Assembly: GCF_900142295.1 (NCBI RefSeq)
Contig: NZ_FSRL01000001.1
Span: 1,798,001-1,862,000 of the forward strand
Source of the DNA: Vannielia litorea
GTDB lineage: Bacteria > Pseudomonadota > Alphaproteobacteria > Rhodobacterales > Rhodobacteraceae
Length of the DNA: 64,000 bases
Direction of reading: 5' to 3'
Positions 16,915 to 24,321 of this stretch are shown piece after piece; positions within the stretch are counted from its first letter, which is position 1, and each line of letters opens with the position of its first letter. The translations under genes were made by a program, and so were the position numbers. The notes under the pieces are model-generated. The model was not told the DNA's origin. It searched no databases and was given only the letters and a program-made list of their open reading frames with translations.

Positions 16915-17856
16915 ATGTCCCCCCGCAAGATCATAATCGACACCGACCCCGGCCAGGATGACGCGGTGGCGATTCTGCTCGCCCTCGCCTCGCCCGAGCT
17001 CGAGGTGCTGGGCATCACCGCCGTCGCAGGCAACATCCCGCTGACGCTCACCTCGCTCAATGCCCGCAAGGTCGTCGAGGTGGCGGGCCGCACCGATGTC
17101 CCCATCTTCGCCGGTTGTGAAAAGCCCCTCGCGCATACGCTCGTCACTGCCGAGCACGTTCACGGCCAGACCGGGCTGGACGGCTACGACCTGCCCGACC
17201 CCACGCTCCCGCTCCAGCCGCAGCACGCGGTCGATTTCATCATCGAAACGCTTCGCGCCGAGCCCCCCGGCACCGTCACGCTCTGCCCGCTGGCCCCGCT
17301 CACCAACATCGCCACCGCCCTGCAAAAGGCACCCGACATCGCCCCGAAAATTGCCGAGATCGTGCTGATGGGCGGGGCCTACTTCGAGGTCGGAAATTAC
17401 ACGCCCGCAGCCGAGTTCAACATCTACGTCGACCCGGAAGCCGCCGAGATCGTGTTCAAATCCGGGGTTCCGCTGACAGTCATGCCGCTCGACGTGACCC
17501 ACAGGCTCCTCGTCACCGCCCCCCGCGTCGAGGCCCTCCGGGCCCTGGGCAACCGGACCGGGGAGGTGGTGGCAGGCTGGATCGGCTTCTTCGAGCGGTT
17601 CGACACCGCCAAATACGGCTCCGAGGGCGCCCCGCTGCACGACCCCTCCACCATCGCCTACCTGCTCGATCCGACCCTGTTCACAGGCCGCCATATCAAC
17701 GTCGAGATCGAAACCACCTCCCCCCTGACCCGCGGCATGACCGTGGCCGACTGGTGGGGCGTCACCGACCGCGCGCCGAACGCCACCTTCATGGGCACCG
17801 TCGACGCCCCCGGTTTCTTCTCCATGCTCACCCAACGCCTGGCCAGCCTGCCATGA
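16915..17856 (+). CDS. Inosine/uridine-preferring nucleoside hydrolase
   Basis: 313-residue calcium-dependent N-ribosyl hydrolase. The defining N-terminal DTDPGQDDAVAI motif (residues 9-20) binds calcium and ribose, and the second set VLMGGAY and AAEFNIYVDPEAA follows; the C-terminal HDPSTIAY gives the catalytic His/Asp. It splits nucleosides into base and ribose for salvage. AAAGGAG precedes the ATG. The gene ends in an ATGA overlap with the GNAT gene, which in turn overlaps selO by ATGA, so all three are translationally coupled. Confidence 0.93.
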   Translation: MSPRKIIIDTDPGQDDAVAILLALASPELEVLGITAVAGNIPLTLTSLNARKVVEVAGRTDVPIFAGCEKPLAHTLVTAEHVHGQTGLDGYDLPDPTLPLQPQHAVDFIIETLRAEPPGTVTLCPLAPLTNIATALQKAPDIAPKIAEIVLMGGAYFEVGNYTPAAEFNIYVDPEAAEIVFKSGVPLTVMPLDVTHRLLVTAPRVEALRALGNRTGEVVAGWIGFFERFDTAKYGSEGAPLHDPSTIAYLLDPTLFTGRHINVEIETTSPLTRGMTVADWWGVTDRAPNATFMGTVDAPGFFSMLTQRLASLP

Positions 17857-18320
17857 GCGCTCAGATCCATCTCGCTACCCCCGATGACGCCGAACGCGTG
17901 CTCTCCATGGTCGCGCGGTTCCACGAGGAGTTCGCGCTCGACCTCTCCGACGAGCACCGTGCCCGCGCCGTACTGCCCCTGCTCGAGGGCCACCCCCTGG
18001 GCGCGATCTACCTCATCGGTCCCAGGCGCGCCCCGGTGGGCTACATCTGCGTCTGCTTCGGCTGGGCCATAGAGATGGGCGGGATCGACGGTTTCATCGA
18101 CGAGTTCTGGGTGCGACCCTCCGTCCGTGGCCGCGGCATCGGCATGGAGGCCCTGCACAAGGTGATGACCGCCCTCGGCGAGGCGGGCGTCTTCTTCATG
18201 CACCTCGAGGTCGACCGCGAGGACGACAGGGCCCAGCGCCTCTACCGCCGCTATGGCTTCGAGGCGCGCGAGCGCTATTTCCTCATGTCGATGGACCTCA
18301 GCAAACTCCCCAAGGCATGA
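17853..18320 (+). CDS. GNAT-family N-acetyltransferase
   Basis: 155-residue GNAT fold. The acetyl-CoA binding motif is FWVRPSVRGRGIGMEALHKVM (the RGRGIG loop), followed by the strand LEVDREDDRAQRLYRRYGF. The acceptor substrate is unknown. Its first and last codons overlap the neighbouring genes by four bases each (ATGA), so it is the middle gene of the nucleoside hydrolase-GNAT-selO operon. Confidence 0.88.
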   Translation: MSAQIHLATPDDAERVLSMVARFHEEFALDLSDEHRARAVLPLLEGHPLGAIYLIGPRRAPVGYICVCFGWAIEMGGIDGFIDEFWVRPSVRGRGIGMEALHKVMTALGEAGVFFMHLEVDREDDRAQRLYRRYGFEARERYFLMSMDLSKLPKA

Positions 18321-19717
18321 CCCTGCACCTGCCCCTCACCCAAAGCTACGCCACCCTCGGCCCGCGCTTCTATCACGCCCAGCAGGCGCAGCCGGTAAAG
18401 GCGCCCGAGCTGCTTCTGCTGAACGAAGGCCTCGCCCGTGACCTCGGGCTCGACCCCGAAGGGCTGAAGTCTGCCGATGGCGTGGCGCTGCTCTCGGGCA
18501 ACGCTCCCCCGCCGCAGCACAGCCCCATCGCGCAGGTCTACGCCGGACACCAGTTCGGGGGCTGGTCCCCGCAACTGGGCGACGGTCGCGCCCTGCTGTT
18601 GGGCGAGATCGAAACACCCCGCGGCACATTCGACGTGCAGCTCAAGGGCTCGGGCCGCACCCCCTACTCCCGCAACGGGGATGGCCGCGCCTGGCTCGGG
18701 CCGGTGCTGCGCGAGTTCATCGTGTCCGAAGCGATGCACGCCCTGGGCGTGCCCACCACCCGGGCGCTGGCCGCCGTGGCAACCGGCGAGATGGTTCAGC
18801 GCGAACGCGCCTACCCCGGCGCCATCCTCACCCGCGTCGCCGCCTCCCACATCCGCGTCGGCACCTTTCAGTACTTCGCCGCCCGCGGCGACACCGAGGC
18901 CCTCGAGGCGCTCACGGCCTATGCCATTCGCCGCCACTACCCGGAGGCGGGCGGGCCGATGGAATTTCTCTCCGCGGTGGTCGAAGCGCAGGCGCGCCTC
19001 ATCGCCCAATGGATGTCGCTCGGTTTCATCCACGGGGTGATGAACACCGACAACATGGCCATCTCCGGCCAGACCATCGACTACGGCCCCTGCGCCTTCA
19101 TCGACACCTATCACCCGCAAACCGTCTATTCCTCGATCGACAGGATGGGCCGCTACGCCTACGACCGGCAGGCGCAGATCGGGGGCTGGAACCTCGCCCA
19201 GCTGGCCTCGGCCCTCTTGCCCATCATGGGGGGCGAAGAGGCGATCCCCGAGGCCACGGAGCGCGTCAACGTCTTCCGCGACAGCTATCAGCAGGCCTAT
19301 CTCGCCCGGTTCGGCGCCAAGCTCGGCCTTGCCGATCCAACGGCGGATGACCTGCCGCTCATCACCGAGCTGCTCGAGATCATGACCGCCGAAGCGGCCG
19401 ATTTCACCAACAGCTTCCGTGCCCTGACCGAGGGCTACAATCCCCTGCCCGACAGCCTCGCCTTTGCCGCCTGGCATGGCAAATGGCAGGCCCGAGCGCC
19501 CGCCCGCGAGATCATGGCCACAGCCAACCCCGCCATCATCCCCCGTAACCATCGCATCGAAGAGGCGATCCAGGCCGCCGTCGCGGGCTCTCTCGCGCCA
19601 GCCACGCGGCTGATCGAGGCCTTGGCGCATCCTCATGATCCGCCCGAAGGCACCGAAGACCTGCGCCTGCCGCCGGAGCCTCACGAGGTGGTCGCGGCCA
19701 CTTTCTGCGGCACCTGA
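18317..19717 (+). CDS. selO: Protein adenylyltransferase SelO
   Basis: 466-residue pseudokinase of the SelO/YdiU family, which transfers AMP to Ser/Thr/Tyr of target proteins and takes part in oxidative-stress control. Typical stretches are IAQVYAGHQFGGWSPQLGDG, QLKGSGRTPYSRNGDG, and the metal-binding GFIHGVMNTDNMAISG and DYGPCAF. A cysteine stands third from the C-terminus (FCGT-stop gives C464), the position taken by selenocysteine in animal SelO. Translation is coupled to the GNAT gene. The gene is convergent with trgB, with 15 bases between the stops. Confidence 0.93.
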   Translation: MTLHLPLTQSYATLGPRFYHAQQAQPVKAPELLLLNEGLARDLGLDPEGLKSADGVALLSGNAPPPQHSPIAQVYAGHQFGGWSPQLGDGRALLLGEIETPRGTFDVQLKGSGRTPYSRNGDGRAWLGPVLREFIVSEAMHALGVPTTRALAAVATGEMVQRERAYPGAILTRVAASHIRVGTFQYFAARGDTEALEALTAYAIRRHYPEAGGPMEFLSAVVEAQARLIAQWMSLGFIHGVMNTDNMAISGQTIDYGPCAFIDTYHPQTVYSSIDRMGRYAYDRQAQIGGWNLAQLASALLPIMGGEEAIPEATERVNVFRDSYQQAYLARFGAKLGLADPTADDLPLITELLEIMTAEAADFTNSFRALTEGYNPLPDSLAFAAWHGKWQARAPAREIMATANPAIIPRNHRIEEAIQAAVAGSLAPATRLIEALAHPHDPPEGTEDLRLPPEPHEVVAATFCGT

Positions 19718-19732
19718 CGCCAGGCCCGCCGC

Positions 19733-20860
19733 TCAGTCGCCGCGCAGCCCTGCACGCAAACGCGCGAGATGCAGCAACGAGATCACCGTGGTCCCGACAT
19801 TCACCTCGCCGCTCGCCAGCAGGTCCATCGCCTCGTCAAACCCCAGCAGATGCGCGCGAATGTCCTCTCCCTCGCCCGCCATGCCGCCGATCCCCGCCGC
19901 CCCATCCGGAAGGTCGACGAGCCCGATGAAGCCATGCAGATACTCGCTCTTCGCCCCCGGGCTCGGGTAGTAACCGCCGATCGGCACCAGCCGCTCCATG
20001 TGAAGCCCCGCCTCCTCCATCGCCTCGCGGCGCGCGCAGTCCTCGGGGCTTTCGCCAGGGTCCACCCGACCTGCCACCGGCTCCAGCACCCAAGGCTCGG
20101 CATCGCCGCGTGCCAGCGGCCCGACTCGGAGCTGCTCGACCAGCATGACCCGGTCACGAACCGGATCGTAGGGCAAGACCGTCGCGGCATCCGCCGAGAC
20201 AAAGGCCGCCCGTTCGATCTGCTGCCATCCGCCGTCGAAACGGCAGTGATCGAGAGTGTACTCCTCCACCGCAAAGAACCTGGCGTAGGGGCGCCGCATC
20301 TCGGCCACCTGCAGGTCTTCCGCCCCGGCCTGCCGCCGCACCTGCGTGGGCGCCGTCGCCCGCGCATTCAGGCGCGCCTGCGCCCGCGTGCAGATCACCC
20401 CGTAACGACGGCCAACCTCGGCAGTCGAGGCACGGCCCATCCACCACATGACCTCTTCGGCCGCCAACGTGCTCATCTCGCCCCATCGTGCGGCCCAGGC
20501 GTCCAGGCTCCAGGGCCCGCCCTCGGCGCCGTCATCGCCGACAGGCACATAGACCGTGGCCTGCGCCGGGCCGCCCTCGGTCAGTACGTCCACCGGCTTC
20601 CTGAGGTAGCCGTAGTTGTCGAGACCTTCGTAGAAATCCGCGCGCGCCAGCGCCTCGTCGGAAAGCCCGCGCAAGAGCAGCCCCTGGGCCATGCCATCGG
20701 GCGCGGCGCGCACCCGGGGATAGATCTCGCCCGGCACCGCCTCGACACGCCAGCCCGGCAGCCGCGCGTCAACAAGCTCTACGGCCTCGAAGCCGCAACC
20801 CAGCACGACGCGCAGCAGCGGCACGTGCATCAAAGTTCCGTAAATGAACAGATCGGCCAT
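19733..20860 (-). CDS. trgB: TrgB-type protein: gamma-glutamylcyclotransferase-like plus NUDIX domain
   Basis: 375 residues with two domains. Residues about 1-150 resemble the AIG2/gamma-glutamylcyclotransferase-like fold (FIYGTLMHVPLL, and FYEGLDNYGYLRKPV). Residues about 190-375 are a NUDIX hydrolase of ADP-ribose pyrophosphatase type: the box GRVDPGESPEDCARREAMEE matches the G-x5-E-x7-RE-U-x-EE-x-G-U consensus. The order matches TrgB, linked to tellurite resistance in Rhodobacter sphaeroides. Start at 20860 because AAAGGGG precedes it. trgA lies 30 bases upstream on the same strand, so they form an operon. Confidence 0.88.
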   Translation of the reverse strand: MADLFIYGTLMHVPLLRVVLGCGFEAVELVDARLPGWRVEAVPGEIYPRVRAAPDGMAQGLLLRGLSDEALARADFYEGLDNYGYLRKPVDVLTEGGPAQATVYVPVGDDGAEGGPWSLDAWAARWGEMSTLAAEEVMWWMGRASTAEVGRRYGVICTRAQARLNARATAPTQVRRQAGAEDLQVAEMRRPYARFFAVEEYTLDHCRFDGGWQQIERAAFVSADAATVLPYDPVRDRVMLVEQLRVGPLARGDAEPWVLEPVAGRVDPGESPEDCARREAMEEAGLHMERLVPIGGYYPSPGAKSEYLHGFIGLVDLPDGAAGIGGMAGEGEDIRAHLLGFDEAMDLLASGEVNVGTTVISLLHLARLRAGLRGD

Positions 20861-20890
20861 ACGCCCCTTTCGCATGGGCGCCGGCCACGA

Positions 20891-21397
20891 TCAGGCGATC
20901 TTGCCTGCGTCCTGCGAGCGCTCCTCGGTCCACTCCGCGAACCAGCCGCAGAGCATGCCGCCCACGATCAGAACGAGCGGCACCTGGGGCAGAAAATAGG
21001 TTCCCTCGCCGAGGGTAAAGCCGATTCTCGGGTCGGTGAGGATCAGGATGAGGTTGTCGAACATCAGGCCGAATGAGCCGTTCACCGCCTCCACCGGCCC
21101 TGCGTAGGTGCCAGGCCGGGTGGAGAGCCGGAGCATCTCCCAGATCGACCAGAAGACAAGGCACCAGAAGGTCGTCGCCAGCGCCGTTCGCACGCCGGCA
21201 CCGCCAGCGGCAAACTTCCCGCGGCCTGCAAGGCGCCCCATGATCAGCCAGCCGCAGACAAGCCCGATCCCGGCGTTCACGAAGGAGAGCATCCCCGACT
21301 TGGTTCCTTCCGGCAGCAGCGGCTTGAACACTTCGGAGGCAAAGAAGGCCAGCACGGCGAAGGCCAGGGCAGACATGAGCTTGGTGGCGGTAGGCAT
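20891..21397 (-). CDS. trgA: TrgA family membrane protein (tellurite resistance)
   Basis: 168 residues with about five hydrophobic segments (for example LMSALAFAVLAFFASEVF at 7-24, and VPLVLIVGGMLCGWFAEW near the C-terminus), so it is an inner-membrane protein. Length, membrane layout and position directly before trgB identify it as TrgA, known from the trgAB tellurite-resistance locus of Rhodobacter sphaeroides. Its molecular role is not known. Start at 21397 with TGGAA upstream; longer frames upstream lack a start signal. Photolyase lies 136 bases upstream on the same strand. Confidence 0.85.
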   Translation of the reverse strand: MPTATKLMSALAFAVLAFFASEVFKPLLPEGTKSGMLSFVNAGIGLVCGWLIMGRLAGRGKFAAGGAGVRTALATTFWCLVFWSIWEMLRLSTRPGTYAGPVEAVNGSFGLMFDNLILILTDPRIGFTLGEGTYFLPQVPLVLIVGGMLCGWFAEWTEERSQDAGKIA

Positions 21398-21533
21398 GGG
21401 CGTTCCATCACATGAAAGGAGCGCGGACTCGCCCCTCGATTGCGGCAAGCACACCATGTGAAACCGGCGGAAATAAGGCAGAACCGCGAGAAAGCGGCGA
21501 CACTGGCAGCCCTCGGGCGCCACTGTCGCCGCC

Positions 21534-22916
21534 TCAGAAATCGCGGGCCGCGTAGGCGTCCAACGCAGCCTTGCGCCCCTCCTCCAGCCCGACCACTGGT
21601 TTGGCCGGGCGATCCCTGCCCTGTTCCATCCGCCAGCTCACGGGCACCGCGTCATAAAAGCGCGACGCGTCTTCCCCGCTGCCGAGCCACCGCTCCCGGT
21701 AGCCGCCCTTCGCATCGAACTTCTCCGCCTGGCTGGCCGGGTTGAAGACCCTGAAGTAGGGCGCCGCATCCGGCCCGCAGCCCGCCGTCCATTGCCACCC
21801 GAGCGCATTGGAGGCCTCGTCCCAGTCGATCAGCGTGTCGGCGAACCAGTCACGCCCCACGCGCCAGTCGGTCATCATGTGCTTGGTCAGGTAGCTCGCC
21901 ACGATCATCCGGGCGCGGTTGTGCATGGTGCCGGTGACGTAGAGCTCGCGCATCGCCGCATCCACCACGTCGACGCCCGTGCGCCCCTGTTTCCAGGCCT
22001 TCACCTCCGCTTTCCGCTCGTCATCCTTCCAGGGGAAGCGGCTCCATTCCTCGCGCCACTCCCGCTCGAACATATGCGGAAAGTGATAGCCCAGTTGCCA
22101 GCCGAACTCGCGCCAGGCCAGCTCCTTGCGGAACGTCTCGCTGCCGTCGCCCTCCGCCGCGTTCCAGCACTGGCGCGGGGAGATCTCGCCATAGGTGAGG
22201 TTCTCGCTCAGGCCGGAGGTCCAGCGCTCGGCGAGGAGGTCACGCCCCTTGGGGTAGTTGTGCATCCGCCCGGCGACGAAATCCCGAAGGCGCTCTTGCG
22301 CCGCCGTCTCGCCCACCACCGCATACCGCGCCAGCACCTCGCCGCCGCGCCGCATGGCGGCACCGAGTGTCCAGTCTCCGAGACTTTCGCTCTCGGGCCA
22401 ATCCGCCGGCCCGGCCAGCTCGCGCGGGCGCGGACACTCCGTGCCGGGGGCCTCGCCCTTCATGGTCTTCCACATCGGCGAGAACACCTTGTAGGGCCCG
22501 CCCTGCCCGGTCTTCACCTCCCAGGGCTCCCAGAGCAGCTTGCCCGGAAAGCTCCTGGCCTCCACGCCCGCCTCCCGCAGCGCGGCCTTCACCTCGCTGT
22601 CGCGCTCGATGCTCACCGGATCGTACTCGCGCGACCAATAGACCGCCTCCGCCCCGGTCTCGGCCACCAGTGTTCGCAGCACCTCCAGCGCATCGCCCGA
22701 GCGCAGGACCAGCCGCGAGCCCACCGCCTCCAGCTCCGCCCCATGCGCCTCCAGAGACCACCCCAGCCGCCAGGCCGGTGCGGCGCCCAGCGCATCCACC
22801 TTCCGCTCGCGGATGAACACGGGAATCACCGCCCCCTGCTCCCGCGCCGCCGTCAGCGCAGGCAGGTCCGAAAGCCGCAGGTCGCGGCGGTGCCAGAGGA
22901 TCGTGGTGCGGGTCAT
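21534..22916 (-). CDS. phrB: Deoxyribodipyrimidine photolyase
   Basis: 460-residue FAD-dependent light-driven repair enzyme of the photolyase/cryptochrome family. It starts MTRTTILWHRRDLRLSDLPAL (the antenna-binding alpha/beta domain, about 1-130), followed by the helical FAD domain with EFGWQLGYHFPHMFEREWR, TGVDVVDAAMRELYVTGTMHNRARM, WRVGRDWFADTLIDWDEASN and the tryptophan-containing GWQWTAGCGPDAAPYFR. These are standard for CPD photolyases. Start at 22916 with GGAGG upstream. Same strand as trgA and trgB. Confidence 0.94.
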   Translation of the reverse strand: MTRTTILWHRRDLRLSDLPALTAAREQGAVIPVFIRERKVDALGAAPAWRLGWSLEAHGAELEAVGSRLVLRSGDALEVLRTLVAETGAEAVYWSREYDPVSIERDSEVKAALREAGVEARSFPGKLLWEPWEVKTGQGGPYKVFSPMWKTMKGEAPGTECPRPRELAGPADWPESESLGDWTLGAAMRRGGEVLARYAVVGETAAQERLRDFVAGRMHNYPKGRDLLAERWTSGLSENLTYGEISPRQCWNAAEGDGSETFRKELAWREFGWQLGYHFPHMFEREWREEWSRFPWKDDERKAEVKAWKQGRTGVDVVDAAMRELYVTGTMHNRARMIVASYLTKHMMTDWRVGRDWFADTLIDWDEASNALGWQWTAGCGPDAAPYFRVFNPASQAEKFDAKGGYRERWLGSGEDASRFYDAVPVSWRMEQGRDRPAKPVVGLEEGRKAALDAYAARDF

Positions 22917-23009
22917 GTGGCCTCCGTGGTTCTGCCCATCTCGGAAGACAACGCAGGCCGGGCCGGTTCGGGTCAATCTTTCTGACGCCGACACGGGCTG
23001 CCCGCCCGC

Positions 23010-23042
23010 AACAAGCCCCACCCGACGCAGGCCGGACAGAGC
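23010..23042 (-). terminator. Probable rho-independent terminator after the HsdR-like gene
   Basis: On the minus strand, arms at 23042-23031 and 23026-23015 form a 12-pair stem with a 4-base loop if G-U pairs are allowed, followed by TTGTTG. It lies about 45 bases after the stop of the HsdR-like gene. The sequence is closely similar to the hairpin at 24265-24303. Confidence 0.5.
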
Positions 23043-23086
23043 GGGCAACGGCATTTCAAGGATTGCAAACTGTCGCGCCCCGGCGA

Positions 23087-24157
23087 TCAGGCCAACGCGA
23101 TTACCACCCGCTCAATGTCATCAGAAAATTTGTAGATATCTTCCGGCCCGTCGACTCTGTGTTTCGTCTCCACCTTTGCATTATCGAAGATGCCAATGTA
23201 CTTAGTAGTCGGCGAGTTGAAGTATAGTCTGCAAATTGGTTTGCGATTATTGTCATCCATCAGTATCGCACAGTAACTCTTGGCGTCACGTATCGCGACC
23301 CTGCTCACCGGAACACGCTTCGCCGCAATGGCTCGTACGATCAAATGGCCTGACAGCTCTTCATCGGTAGTATTGATATCACGATCAGAACCAGCACTAT
23401 CGGAAGGTTCTTGCGGCACGATTTCGCTTGCAACCTTTTTCTCGTCTCTGAACGTGATGCTGAGTCGATCCTGAATTCTTTCTCGAATGACCTCATCCAG
23501 TGCGGACTGGATCGCGGGTTTTATCTGCTCCAGCACTCCCTTGGTTATCGAGCCTTCGTGAATATTGCGACCGACAACACGAACAAATTCGTCCTCGGGA
23601 TTCTCGAGTTGCGCCCTCAAGTAGTTGGCTGCCGCCCTTACATACTTGAGATTTGATGCGGCCTCAATGATCTCGTCAATTGCGAAGTTGGGTTTCTGGA
23701 ACCTCGCCAGCTCTTCAATCTGCCCCTCATCGTGGCTCTGAAAGTCGAACTTGAAGAACGGCTTCTTGTCCATCTTGTTGGGTTCGTCGGTGTCGGAAAA
23801 GAACCAGGCCTCACGTCCATTGGTCAAGATGGCCAAACGGCTTTCTGTAACGGCGAAATATCGAAATAGCTGCGAGTATTGAGCATCTCCCAACTTGCAG
23901 CTTATGGGTTTCACCTCGACCAGCATCGAAATCTTGCCGTCAATCTTTACGGCGAAGTCGACCTTCTCGCCTTTCTTGGTGCCGACATCTGCTATGAACT
24001 CTGGGACCACTTCGTCCAGATTAAACACGTCAAACCCGAGGATCTGGATGAAAGGTAAGATAACCGACGTCTTGGTTGCCTCTTCGGTCAATGCTTGGCG
24101 TTCCGCCACCTTTGATCGGTTCGCAATCTGGGAAACTTGATCGGAGAAACTGCTCAT
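23087..24157 (-). CDS. Orphan nuclease with type I restriction HsdR N-terminal-like domain
   Basis: 356 residues. The N-terminal part has a PD-(D/E)xK nuclease layout: D67 in GEKVDFAV, then E81 and K83 in LVEVKPISCK, then QYSQLFRYFAV and LAILTNGREAWFF, typical of HsdR_N domains. The rest (about 160-356) is helical, then a beta-rich C-terminal segment of unknown role. There is no helicase motor and no hsdM or hsdS nearby, so it is not a type I restriction enzyme. Base composition is visibly much poorer in GC than all neighbours, which points to horizontal transfer. Start at 24157 because TCAGGA lies six bases upstream. Confidence 0.75.
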   Translation of the reverse strand: MSSFSDQVSQIANRSKVAERQALTEEATKTSVILPFIQILGFDVFNLDEVVPEFIADVGTKKGEKVDFAVKIDGKISMLVEVKPISCKLGDAQYSQLFRYFAVTESRLAILTNGREAWFFSDTDEPNKMDKKPFFKFDFQSHDEGQIEELARFQKPNFAIDEIIEAASNLKYVRAAANYLRAQLENPEDEFVRVVGRNIHEGSITKGVLEQIKPAIQSALDEVIRERIQDRLSITFRDEKKVASEIVPQEPSDSAGSDRDINTTDEELSGHLIVRAIAAKRVPVSRVAIRDAKSYCAILMDDNNRKPICRLYFNSPTTKYIGIFDNAKVETKHRVDGPEDIYKFSDDIERVVIALA

Positions 24158-24179
24158 CCTGGTTCCTGAGGTATAATGC

Positions 24180-24195
24180 ATCGCTATTAAGCGAT
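24180..24195. promoter_or_regulatory. Inverted repeat upstream of the HsdR-like gene
   Basis: ATCGCT, four bases (ATTA), AGCGAT: a perfect 6-base inverted repeat, 23-38 bases before the ATG of the HsdR-like gene and next to an AT-rich candidate -10 region (TTATAC on the minus strand). It could be an operator. No regulator gene is adjacent. Confidence 0.4.
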
Positions 24196-24264
24196 CTTGT
24201 CCCCAGAGGCGTCACTCAGTCAACTGGGTAGGTGCAGCAAATATACTTGCAGAAAGCGAGGCCA

Positions 24265-24303
24265 CGAAAAGGAAAGCCCCGCCCGGCGCAGGCCGGACGA
24301 GGC
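24265..24303 (-). terminator. Rho-independent terminator after the AGCS symporter gene
   Basis: On the minus strand, arms at 24303-24292 and 24287-24276 make a 12-pair GC-rich stem (two G-U pairs) with a 4-base loop, followed by TTTCCTTTTC. It begins about 19 bases after the symporter stop, so it very probably ends that transcript. Confidence 0.75.
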
Positions 24304-24321
24304 CAATCCTGGCCCCCCGCC

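Noticed and set aside
23087..24157. Complete type I restriction-modification system
   Set aside because: Only an HsdR_N-like domain is present; no helicase domain, hsdM or hsdS is found nearby.
24172..24177. Perfect TATAAT on the plus strand
   Set aside because: No plus-strand gene follows; the AT-rich patch more likely belongs to the minus-strand nuclease promoter.
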